Part shown: one piece after another, positions 1-6,595 of the stretch
How positions within the stretch are numbered: position 1 is the first letter of the stretch
Layout: the number at the start of each line of letters is the position of its first letter
Origin: Arthrobacter sp.
GTDB taxonomy: Bacteria; Actinomycetota; Actinomycetes; Actinomycetales; Micrococcaceae
Direction of reading: 5' to 3'
Assembly: GCA_025464545.1 (NCBI GenBank)
Contig: JAODMA010000456.1
Span: forward strand, 1-6,595
DNA length: 6,595 nt
Made by a program: the position numbers and the translations under genes
Notes under the pieces: model-generated
Seen by the model: only the letters and a program-made list of their open reading frames with translations
Told to the model about the DNA's origin: nothing
The model's database searches: none

Positions 1-432
1 GGCTACCTGCCCGGGTCCGAGGCGGAGAAGATGAACCCGTGGGCGCAGGCGGTCTTCGACACCCTGGGTGCGCTGGTCAGCCAGGAAGTCGTGGAGGAGG
101 TGATGGACCGCGGCATGCTCGAAGTGATGCCGCTGACCCACATCCGCGGGCGATCCCTGCACGACGCGTTTGTGATCGTGGACGAGGCCCAGTCCCTGGA
201 GAAGAACGTCCTGCTCACCGTGATGAGCCGGATCGGGCAGAACTCCAAGATCGTCCTGACCCACGACGTCGCCCAGCGCGACAACCTTCGGGTCGGACGG
301 CACGACGGCGTGGCGGCCGTCGTCGAGACCCTCAAGGGCCACCCGCTCTTCGGCCACATCACGCTGACCCGCTCGGAGCGCTCGCCGATCGCGGCACTCG
401 TTACGGAGCTGCTCGAAGGGGCTGAGATCTAG
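1..432 (+). CDS. PhoH family ATPase, PIN/PhoH2 type, C-terminal part (5' end outside window)
   Basis: C-terminal 143 residues of a PhoH-family P-loop ATPase, open at the left edge of the window. The fragment shows the conserved RGRSL segment (fragment residues 49-53) followed by the Walker B motif VIVDEAQ (58-64), with D61 and E62 expected to coordinate Mg2+ and activate water. Next comes [15 protein letters not shown], the sensor-like segment of the family. The Walker A loop and any N-terminal PIN nuclease domain would lie upstream. The fragment opening ([14 protein letters not shown]) and the tail [19 protein letters not shown] resemble, from memory, the PIN-PhoH2 group (Mycobacterium Rv1095), where the protein is described as an RNA helicase/ribonuclease. 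Whether this copy carries the PIN domain cannot be seen. It ends three bases from the convergent acyltransferase gene, with no room for a separate terminator. The family call is firm; the PhoH2 subtype is likely. Confidence 0.92.
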   Translation, partial: GYLPGSEAEKMNPWAQAVFDTLGALVSQEVVEEVMDRGMLEVMPLTHIRGRSLHDAFVIVDEAQSLEKNVLLTVMSRIGQNSKIVLTHDVAQRDNLRVGRHDGVAAVVETLKGHPLFGHITLTRSERSPIAALVTELLEGAEI

Positions 433-435
433 GGT

Positions 436-1095
436 CTACTCCACCACCGGTTCCATCCCCAGGAACTCGGCGGTGGCTTCGTGGCCTTCTACCTTGAGTT
501 GCCAGTCGGGGCGCTTGAAGGTGGCGGGGGTGAGGCGGACCTTTTGGACGTCCTGGGCTTTGCCGCCCCAGGAGGCTCTGGTGACTCCGTTGAGTTCGTA
601 GCCGAGGGAGCGGGAGACGCCGAGGGACTGTTGGTTCCAGACGGCGGCTTCCGATTCGGCGGCGTCGGCGCCAAGCCAGTCGAAGGCGTAGAGGGCGACG
701 GCGGCGCGCATCTCCTTTCCGAAGCCCTGGCCCTGCACGCTCCGGCGGAGCCATGAGCCGGTGCCGACGGTCTTCAGGGCGGGGAAGTCCTTGGCCGAAA
801 TGTCCTGGCAGCCGATGAAGTCCCCCTCGTGCCAGATTCCCAGCAGCAGGGTCCATTCCTCGGGCGACATGTTTCCCCGGCACCGCCAGTACCAGCGTGC
901 CATGTTGGGCCCGAGCTCCCCAGCGGGCATTTCGGCCCAGGGCTGGCTGAAGGGGCTGCGGCCGGGCTCGTGGATTCCGCTCAGGGCCGCCTGCACCGCA
1001 GCGGGGATCTCCTCGTCGCGGATGGGACGCAGGGTAAGGCGGGGTGTGGCCAGGGTGAGGCCGAAGGGTGGCCAGTAGGAGGCGAGCTCAGTCAT
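436..1095 (-). CDS. GNAT-family N-acyltransferase, Rv0802c-like (possible succinyltransferase)
   Basis: Cytoplasmic 219-residue acyl-CoA-dependent acyltransferase of the GNAT fold (RimJ/RimL-like). It opens with a conserved TPRLTLRPIRDEE strand (17-29). The acyl-CoA pyrophosphate-binding loop is RRSVQGQGFG (117-126), matching the Q/R-x-x-G-x-G/A signature, followed by helix KEMRAAVALYAF. The surrounding segments (WPPFGL near the N-terminus, GIHEPGRSPFSQPW at 40-53, SAKDFP at 100-105, GSWLRRS at 113-119) match my recollection of mycobacterial Rv0802c, whose crystal structure and activity were reported as a succinyl-CoA transferase. The acyl donor and acceptor here are therefore uncertain: acetyl or succinyl, small molecule or protein lysine. 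The ATG at 1095 is supported by a TAGGCT hexamer exactly six bases upstream and the absence of a Shine-Dalgarno sequence, as in a leaderless gene. It lies 36 bases behind the 274-residue gene but has its own promoter signal. Confidence 0.92.
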   Translation of the reverse strand: MTELASYWPPFGLTLATPRLTLRPIRDEEIPAAVQAALSGIHEPGRSPFSQPWAEMPAGELGPNMARWYWRCRGNMSPEEWTLLLGIWHEGDFIGCQDISAKDFPALKTVGTGSWLRRSVQGQGFGKEMRAAVALYAFDWLGADAAESEAAVWNQQSLGVSRSLGYELNGVTRASWGGKAQDVQKVRLTPATFKRPDWQLKVEGHEATAEFLGMEPVVE

Positions 1096-1101
1096 CCCGG
1101 A

Positions 1102-1107
1102 AGCCTA
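1102..1107 (-). promoter_or_regulatory. -10 element of a leaderless promoter for the GNAT gene
   Basis: On the minus strand TAGGCT is followed by TCCGGG and then the ATG at 1095-1093. The hexamer occupies -12 to -7 relative to the A of the start codon, the spacing expected when transcription starts on the start codon. No purine-rich Shine-Dalgarno lies in the usual window. No convincing -35 is seen. The transcription start is an inference. Confidence 0.7.
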
Positions 1108-1131
1108 GCCGCAGGGACATGCGTCGGCCAG

Positions 1132-1956
1132 TCATACGCCCGGCGACACGTCCCAGCTGATGTGCCGGCGGACGTCGGTGAGGTTCATGGACTCGGCCAG
1201 GAACAGATCATCCAGCATGTACTCGTCCACGGCCAGGATCCGCATCCAGTGGCCATAGCTGTCCGTGCCGCCCTCAAGCCAGCGACTGGCGACGCAGACG
1301 CCGGTCCCGGCGTCGATCCGCACGAGGGTGCGGCCGGGCCGGCACAGCGGCGCGTCCGGGTACGCCGGGCGGTAGCCGGCGTTGGGCGACACAGTGGCTT
1401 CCAGCGCGGGGCGGCCCTCATGGTCGACCTCCGAGATGGCGCCGATTTCCACCGCATTGGAGTTGGGGAATTCCAGCGGAACGGGAGCGTTGCCGGCCAG
1501 CTCCACGGGATCCAGCGCGGCACCGAATCTGCCGTTCCCGAAGCAGGGCTCACCGTAGGCCGCTTCCGGGCGGCGCCGGACCAGGCCGCCGTCGTCGTAA
1601 ACCGGTGTGACCAGCTGCGGAGGCAGCAGCCACGACTTCCTGGTGGAACTGACGTAGAAGCCGTCGCGGGAATCATTGATCCCCGTGGTGCTGTGGAGGA
1701 CGAGTCGCTCGGCGGTCTCGAGCCGCAGGGCGCCGGGCCGGCGCAGCCACGCGCGCACCAGGTCCGGAGCGCTGGCAGCAGCGTCGTTGGCCGGGTCCGC
1801 GCCCGGGCTCGTGACGGGCCGGTCCAGGTACTCGAAGCGCAGCGATTGCCACTTCCAGGGCGAGGAACGGCACAGGTTGCGGAAGGCGGCCGCCTGTTCC
1901 GCCGGGCCTCCGGGCGTGCGTGGCCCGCGGCGGTTCCTGCTGTCCCATGCGGCCAT
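1132..1956 (-). CDS. Uncharacterised 274-residue actinobacterial protein (possible LolA/RseB-like fold)
   Basis: I do not recognise this protein by name. It has no signal peptide, no membrane helix and no catalytic motif that I can identify, so it is probably cytoplasmic. Residues 1-25 are polar and low in complexity. Residues 67-90 read VRAWLRRPGALRLE followed by a short strand and LVLHSTTG. Residues 208-227 (GRTLVRIDAGTGVCVASRWL) then lead into an acidic and hydrophobic C-terminal region, LAVDEYMLDDLFL. The pattern of 'W-x-R-P-G-x-x-R-V/L-E ... V-x-x-G' early and 'D-x-x-T-G ... W' late recalls actinobacterial proteins with a LolA/RseB-like beta fold that bind lipid or sense envelope state. 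This is a weak inference. The ATG at 1956 is preferred over the in-frame GTG at 1962 because TACACT lies exactly six bases before the ATG. Third-position G+C bias supports coding. It is divergent from the prepilin peptidase. Confidence 0.8.
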   Translation of the reverse strand: MAAWDSRNRRGPRTPGGPAEQAAAFRNLCRSSPWKWQSLRFEYLDRPVTSPGADPANDAAASAPDLVRAWLRRPGALRLETAERLVLHSTTGINDSRDGFYVSSTRKSWLLPPQLVTPVYDDGGLVRRRPEAAYGEPCFGNGRFGAALDPVELAGNAPVPLEFPNSNAVEIGAISEVDHEGRPALEATVSPNAGYRPAYPDAPLCRPGRTLVRIDAGTGVCVASRWLEGGTDSYGHWMRILAVDEYMLDDLFLAESMNLTDVRRHISWDVSPGV

Positions 1957-1962
1957 ATCCAC

Positions 1963-1968
1963 AGTGTA
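1963..1968 (-). promoter_or_regulatory. -10 element of a leaderless promoter for the 274-residue gene
   Basis: On the minus strand TACACT is followed by GTGGAT and then the ATG at 1956-1954, so the hexamer sits at -12 to -7 of that ATG. The alternative GTG start at 1962 lies inside the six-base spacer and would then be untranscribed. No Shine-Dalgarno is visible for either start. A -35 around 1986-1991 is not recognisable. Confidence 0.65.
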
Positions 1969-2003
1969 CGCGCGGGCCCGGGCAGGGCCGGGCGAATATC
2001 CAG

Positions 2004-2009
2004 TAGCAT
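2004..2009 (+). promoter_or_regulatory. -10 element of a leaderless promoter for the prepilin peptidase gene
   Basis: TAGCAT is followed by CCGAGG and then the GTG at 2016, giving the same -12 to -7 placement as the other promoters in the window. The GAGG just before the start is purine-rich but has zero spacing, too close to act as a Shine-Dalgarno. The position where a -35 would lie (about 1981-1986) overlaps that of the divergent promoter. Confidence 0.65.
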
Positions 2010-2015
2010 CCGAGG

Positions 2016-2573
2016 GTGATCCAACGACTCCGCGACCTGGGCGAAGTGACGCCGCCGGCCTTTTGGTTAGTGCTGCTGGCCTGCGCCTACTTTGCCGTGA
2101 TGGCCGTGCGTCTGACCGTGATCGACGTCCGGCACCACCGGCTTCCGGACCGGATTGTTTTCCCTTCCTATGCAGTGGCCGGGGTGCTTCTGCTGGGCGC
2201 CGTGGCGATCCACGCTGTTGCGGGCGCCCCGGCCGCGGTCTCTGTGCCCGACGGCGACGCCGGTCTCTTCGGCGTGCCCGGCCTGCGCGTCGTGGCCGCG
2301 GGTGCGGCGCTGTGGCTCTTCTACTTCCTGCTGAGGGCCCTCTACCCGCCGGGTATGGGCTTCGGCGACGTCAAGCTCGCAGGCGTCCTCGGCATGTACC
2401 TCGGGTTCCTCGGCTGGCCGCACGTCCTGGCCGGGACCTTCGCCGCTTTTCTCTTGGGCGGGCTGTGGAGCCTGGGCCTGCTGGTCTTGCGGCGCGGCAC
2501 CCTGAAATCGAGCATCCCGTTCGGGCCGTTCATGCTCGCCGGCACGGCCGCAGCCATGATGGTGCCGGCGTAA
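2016..2573 (+). CDS. Prepilin peptidase, A24 family, short TadV/CpaA type
   Basis: Integral-membrane aspartyl protease that cleaves the leader of type IV or Flp/Tad prepilins, or pseudopilins, at the cytoplasmic face. The 185 residues form about six hydrophobic segments (roughly 15-36, 49-68, 88-108, 121-140, 142-160, 166-183). Both catalytic motifs are present: D37 in VIDVRHHRLPDRIV after the first helix, and D118 in GMGFGDVKLAG (the GxGD motif, 115-118). The conserved tail IPFGPFMLAG follows. The N-terminal methyltransferase domain and its CxxC zinc motifs, found in longer PilD/ComC enzymes, are absent, so this is the protease-only form. The GTG start at 2016 is chosen because TAGCAT lies exactly six bases before it; GTG 2046 is an in-frame alternative but would cut away most of the sequence before the first helix. 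No pilin or secretion ATPase gene is in the window, so its substrate is unknown. Confidence 0.92.
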   Translation: MIQRLRDLGEVTPPAFWLVLLACAYFAVMAVRLTVIDVRHHRLPDRIVFPSYAVAGVLLLGAVAIHAVAGAPAAVSVPDGDAGLFGVPGLRVVAAGAALWLFYFLLRALYPPGMGFGDVKLAGVLGMYLGFLGWPHVLAGTFAAFLLGGLWSLGLLVLRRGTLKSSIPFGPFMLAGTAAAMMVPA

Positions 2574-2614
2574 CGACCTCCCCTGGTTCGTCGCACGCCG
2601 GGTAAACCTCCGGT

Positions 2615-2620
2615 TAGGCT
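2615..2620 (+). promoter_or_regulatory. -10 element of a leaderless promoter for the Nudix gene
   Basis: TAGGCT followed by GGCGTC and the ATG at 2627 puts the hexamer at -12 to -7. The hexamer is identical to that of the GNAT gene on the other strand. No Shine-Dalgarno is present in the six-base spacer, which argues against translation from a longer leader. No clear -35 was found. Confidence 0.72.
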
Positions 2621-2626
2621 GGCGTC

Positions 2627-3097
2627 ATGGCTACCCCCGACTTCATTCTCAAGCTGCGCGAAAGGATCGGCCACGACACGCTCTGGATTCCGGCAGTCCG
2701 GGGCGTCGTCTTCGACGACGCCGGGCGGGTGCTGCTCGGCCAGCGTGCGGACAACGGGCGCTGGGGTCTGATCGCCGGCATCCTGGAACCAGGCGAGGAG
2801 CCGGCCCCGGGGCTGTTGCGTGAAATCCAGGAGGAGACCGGGGTGGTCGCGGCCGCCGAACGTCTCGTGGCGGTGGACGGCACGGGCCACGTGACCTATC
2901 CGAACGGGGACGTCTGTCAGTTCCTGACGCTGGTGTTCCGCTGCCGGTATGTTTCGGGCGAGGCGAGAGTGAACGACGACGAGTCCCTCGCCGTGGGATG
3001 GTTCCGGTCGGAGGATTTCCCGGAACTCATGCCCGGGCACCTCGATGGCATCGAGCGGGCCGCGCAAGCCGACGGGGCCGCGCACTTTCAGCGCTGA
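2627..3097 (+). CDS. Nudix hydrolase (MutT-like NUDIX domain protein)
   Basis: Cytoplasmic 156-residue Nudix-fold pyrophosphohydrolase acting on a nucleoside diphosphate linked to another moiety; the substrate is not evident. The complete Nudix box runs from residue 51 to 73: G51, then E57, R65, E66, E69, E70 and G72, matching G-x5-E-x7-R-E-U-x-E-E-x-G-U. E66, E69 and E70 are the expected metal ligands. Before the box, strand VRGVVFDDAGRVLLGQRADNG and the following W46-GLIAG are typical of the family. After the box, a strand pair (ERLVAVDGTGHVTYPNGD, then FLTLVFRCRYVSGE) and WFRSEDFPEL close the domain. The length fits a single-domain protein. The start at ATG 2627 is fixed by the promoter hexamer six bases upstream. 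It lies 53 bases behind the prepilin peptidase but has its own promoter signal, so the two need not form an operon. Confidence 0.94.
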   Translation: MATPDFILKLRERIGHDTLWIPAVRGVVFDDAGRVLLGQRADNGRWGLIAGILEPGEEPAPGLLREIQEETGVVAAAERLVAVDGTGHVTYPNGDVCQFLTLVFRCRYVSGEARVNDDESLAVGWFRSEDFPELMPGHLDGIERAAQADGAAHFQR

Positions 3098-3116
3098 CCG
3101 TACTGGACCGATATCC

Positions 3117-3122
3117 GAAGGA
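3117..3122 (+). promoter_or_regulatory. Strong Shine-Dalgarno for the small ORF at 3128
   Basis: GAAGGA ends five bases before the ATG at 3128, an optimal ribosome-binding arrangement. It is notable because the neighbouring annotated genes on this strand have no Shine-Dalgarno at all. Confidence 0.45.
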
Positions 3123-3127
3123 ATCTC

Positions 3128-3208
3128 ATGGTTCCACAATTGAGACGTCGGATCTGGTCGGTCGTCTGGCTTGTCGTGGTGATGCAGGAGAGTGGCCCTG
3201 GATTTTAG
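3128..3208 (+). CDS. Possible 26-residue membrane mini-protein or leader peptide
   Basis: A 26-codon reading frame (ATG 3128, TAG 3206) in the gap between the Nudix and alpha/beta hydrolase genes. A GAAGGA Shine-Dalgarno is correctly spaced before it. The predicted peptide has a basic stretch RRR at residues 6-8 followed by a hydrophobic run IWSVVWLVVVM (9-19) and a short polar tail. This is the layout of a single-span membrane mini-protein with its N-terminus inside. Its stop codon TAG forms the first three bases of the TAGACT -10 element of the next gene, so translating ribosomes would pass over the downstream promoter. The frame is too short for codon statistics, and the hydrophobicity could be chance from GTC/GTG/CTT codons. 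Function unknown; it could equally be non-coding spacer. Confidence 0.3.
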   Translation: MVPQLRRRIWSVVWLVVVMQESGPGF

Positions 3209-3211
3209 ACT
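3206..3211 (+). promoter_or_regulatory. -10 element of a leaderless promoter for the alpha/beta hydrolase gene
   Basis: TAGACT followed by GTCCAG and the ATG at 3218 gives the same -12 to -7 placement as in the other leaderless genes of the window. Its first three bases are the stop codon of the small ORF at 3128. A -35 at the expected distance (about 3183-3188) is poor. Confidence 0.65.
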
Positions 3212-3217
3212 GTCCAG

Positions 3218-4030
3218 ATGGAAGCTACGGTCAGCGAAGTGCCTGTGCATTACGCCGAGTACGGCAGCGGCACGCCGGTTCTCGCTCTGCACGGGGCTGG
3301 TGTGGATCACAGAGAGATCGCCGGTGCTCTTGAACCGATCCTAAGCAACGTGCCTGGCTTTCGGCGCCTGTATCCGGACCTGCCGGGGATGGGCCGCACT
3401 CCTGCACCCGGGACGATCACGAGCAACGATGACGTCCTGGACATTCTCCTGGGCCTTATCGACACCATCATTGGTGATGAACCGTTTCTCGTCATTGGTC
3501 AGTCTTACGGTGGGTACCTAGCCCGTGCGATTGCCAATCGGAGACCTGATCAGGCTGTGGGGCTGGCGCTCATCTGCCCGGTTGGCGCGCATACGCGTGA
3601 CGTGCCTGAGCACGAGGTCCTTGTGTCGTCAGCCGATCTGACCGGCGAACTGGACTCGGATCTCGAGGCTACCTACCGTAGCTACTTCATTGTGCAGACG
3701 ACTGAAACTCTGCGCCAGTTCCAGGAGCATGTGGCTCCTGCAACGTCACTCGTTGACGAGTCGAGCCTGATGCGAATCTTTTCGCACTGGGAGCTAAGGG
3801 ATCGGCCGGAAGCCGCGAAAGCCTATCCGCATCCAACGTTGGTCCTGGCCGGGAGGCAGGACGCCACGGCCGGGCACACAGGAGCGTGGGAGCTGATCGA
3901 GCACTACCCTCGCGCTACCTTTGCCGTACTCGATCGCGCCGGCCACGCTCTGCTACACGAGCAACCCGACCTCGCTCAGGCCCTTGTTGCCGAATGGCTC
4001 ACGCGCGTTCGTGAGCGCTTGACGACATGA
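3218..4030 (+). CDS. Alpha/beta-fold hydrolase with complete Ser-Asp-His triad
   Basis: Soluble 270-residue alpha/beta hydrolase; ester, lactone or a related bond is the likely target, substrate unknown. The oxyanion-hole segment LALHGAG (22-28) is followed by the strand-4 turn DLPGMGRT (54-61). The nucleophile elbow is GQSYGG (94-99) with S96 as nucleophile. The acid is D215 in LVLAGRQD, and the base is H243 in DRAGHALLHEQPD. All three triad residues are in the canonical order and spacing, so the enzyme should be active. Residues about 125-190 form the variable cap. No signal peptide. The ATG at 3218 is supported by TAGACT six bases upstream. The gene is poorer in G+C than its neighbours: hand counts of 3421-3480, 3481-3540 and 3661-3720 give 31, 33 and 31 of 60, against 44 of 60 in the Nudix gene at 2761-2820. 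It also uses more A/T-ending codons, which suggests later acquisition. Confidence 0.93.
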   Translation: MEATVSEVPVHYAEYGSGTPVLALHGAGVDHREIAGALEPILSNVPGFRRLYPDLPGMGRTPAPGTITSNDDVLDILLGLIDTIIGDEPFLVIGQSYGGYLARAIANRRPDQAVGLALICPVGAHTRDVPEHEVLVSSADLTGELDSDLEATYRSYFIVQTTETLRQFQEHVAPATSLVDESSLMRIFSHWELRDRPEAAKAYPHPTLVLAGRQDATAGHTGAWELIEHYPRATFAVLDRAGHALLHEQPDLAQALVAEWLTRVRERLTT

Positions 4031-4082
4031 AAAAGTCGCCTGCGGTGCGCGGACGTTAGGTCCGTGACGCGGGGCGGCTTTT
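4031..4082. terminator. Rho-independent terminator after the alpha/beta hydrolase, probably bidirectional
   Basis: The outer stem starts on the base after the stop codon: AAAAGTCGCC (4031-4040) pairs with GGCGGCTTTT (4073-4082), ten pairs with one G-U. Inside, GCG (4042-4044) can pair with CGC (4068-4070), and CGGAC (4050-4054) pairs with GTCCG (4060-4064) around a GTTAG loop. The plus strand ends in four T residues. Read on the minus strand the structure is followed by five T residues (complement of A4030-4034), so it can also stop transcripts coming from the exporter gene. Confidence 0.8.
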
Positions 4083-4134
4083 CGGGGTTCGAGAGCTGGA
4101 ACGGCCACGGAAAACTACCCTGCCACAACATGAA

Positions 4135-4163
4135 GACGCCGCAACCAGAAGGGTTGCGGCGTC
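4135..4163 (-). terminator. Terminator hairpin after the DHA2 exporter gene
   Basis: A perfect 12-base-pair stem: GACGCCGCAACC (4135-4146) pairs with GGTTGCGGCGTC (4152-4163) around a five-base loop. It begins 24 bases beyond the exporter stop codon on the minus strand. The downstream T-tract is weak (TTCATGTTG), so the facing hairpin at 4031-4082, with its T5 tract on this strand, may act as a second stop. Confidence 0.8.
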
Positions 4164-4187
4164 CTCAGACCGTTGTCGACGGTGTGG

Positions 4188-6547
<2,360 letters not shown>

Positions 6548-6553
6548 AAAGTA

Positions 6554-6583
6554 AATATTTGCACTTATCGGCCGTAAGTGCAA
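6554..6583 (-). promoter_or_regulatory. Predicted promoter of the tetR-exporter operon
   Basis: On the minus strand TTGCAC (6583-6578) resembles a -35 and, after an 18-base spacer, AATATT (6559-6554) matches four of six bases of TATAAT. The -10 ends six bases before the GTG at 6547, the same geometry as the other leaderless genes of the window, although it lacks their TANNNT form. Promoter and operator coincide, as expected for an autorepressed gene. Confidence 0.5.
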
Positions 6584-6584
6584 A
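6558..6584. promoter_or_regulatory. Inverted-repeat operator for the TetR-family repressor
   Basis: A perfect 10+10 base inverted repeat, TTTGCACTTA (6558-6567) and TAAGTGCAAA (6575-6584), around the seven-base spacer TCGGCCG; 27 bases in all. The symmetry extends imperfectly outward into ATAT on both sides. It overlaps the predicted -35 and the whole spacer of the tetR promoter, so a bound dimer would block RNA polymerase. The size is within the usual range of TetR-family operators. Binding by this repressor is an inference from position. Confidence 0.75.
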
Positions 6585-6595
6585 ATATGGCGATC

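Noticed and set aside
420..445. AGATCT palindrome near the phoH2 stop
   Set aside because: Six bases of self-complementarity with no stem extension or T-tract; expected by chance.
829..2019. A 396-codon open frame on the plus strand
   Set aside because: It lies opposite the GNAT and 274-residue genes. Its Gly/Ala/Arg-rich translation has no domain pattern, as expected from the antisense of high-G+C genes.
2574..2600. Weak inverted repeat (ACGACC with GGTTCGT) after the prepilin peptidase stop
   Set aside because: The stem is short with a bulge and no T-tract follows, so it is not convincing as a terminator.
2342..3310. A 322-codon open frame on the minus strand across the Nudix gene
   Set aside because: It runs antisense through three unrelated plus-strand features, including gene boundaries, and shows no family motif. 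The Nudix box on the plus strand is complete.
6548..6583. TTG 6583 as the start of the TetR gene
   Set aside because: It falls within the inverted repeat and predicted -35, and adds 12 residues not typical of TetR N-termini. GTG 6547 has a -10-like hexamer at the leaderless spacing.

Overview
This window is a 6.6 kb chromosomal stretch from a high-G+C actinobacterium. It looks most like a member of the Micrococcaceae, of the Arthrobacter/Pseudarthrobacter kind. The assignment is an inference from the strong G+C bias at third codon positions, the PIN/PhoH2-type PhoH tail, the Rv0802c-like acyltransferase and the prevalence of leaderless genes. No rRNA, tRNA, CRISPR array, insertion sequence or phage gene is visible, and there is no gene-free stretch above 300 bases.

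Layout, left to right. The 3' end of a phoH2-like gene (+, 1-432) runs tail to tail, with a 3-base gap, into a GNAT acyltransferase gene (-, 436-1095). Behind that, on the same strand, is an unrecognised 274-residue protein (-, 1132-1956). A 59-base divergent intergenic region separates it from a short TadV/CpaA-type prepilin peptidase (+, 2016-2573), followed by a Nudix hydrolase (+, 2627-3097). Then comes a lower-G+C block: a possible 26-codon membrane mini-protein (3128-3208) and an alpha/beta hydrolase (+, 3218-4030), closed by a strong terminator. Facing it is a two-gene operon on the minus strand: a TetR-family repressor (from 6547) whose stop overlaps the start of a 14-helix DHA2-family drug exporter (5882-4188), ended by its own hairpin.

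The most consistent pattern is in how the genes start. Five genes (GNAT, the 274-residue protein, prepilin peptidase, Nudix and alpha/beta hydrolase) each have a TANNNT -10 hexamer exactly six bases before the start codon. That places the predicted transcript 5' end on the start codon itself (leaderless mRNA), and none of the five has a Shine-Dalgarno sequence where one should be. The TetR gene has a weaker form of the same arrangement. Only the exporter, second in its operon, and the tiny putative ORF at 3128 have clear ribosome binding sites. This pattern also decides two start codons: 1956 rather than 1962 for the 274-residue protein, and 6547 rather than 6583 for TetR.

The TetR promoter carries a 10+10 base inverted repeat with a 7-base spacer, overlapping the predicted -35 and spacer, plus a third half-site inside the first codons of tetR. 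This is the expected layout of an autorepressed, drug-inducible exporter operon. The other genes look like independently transcribed housekeeping or accessory genes without an obvious shared pathway.
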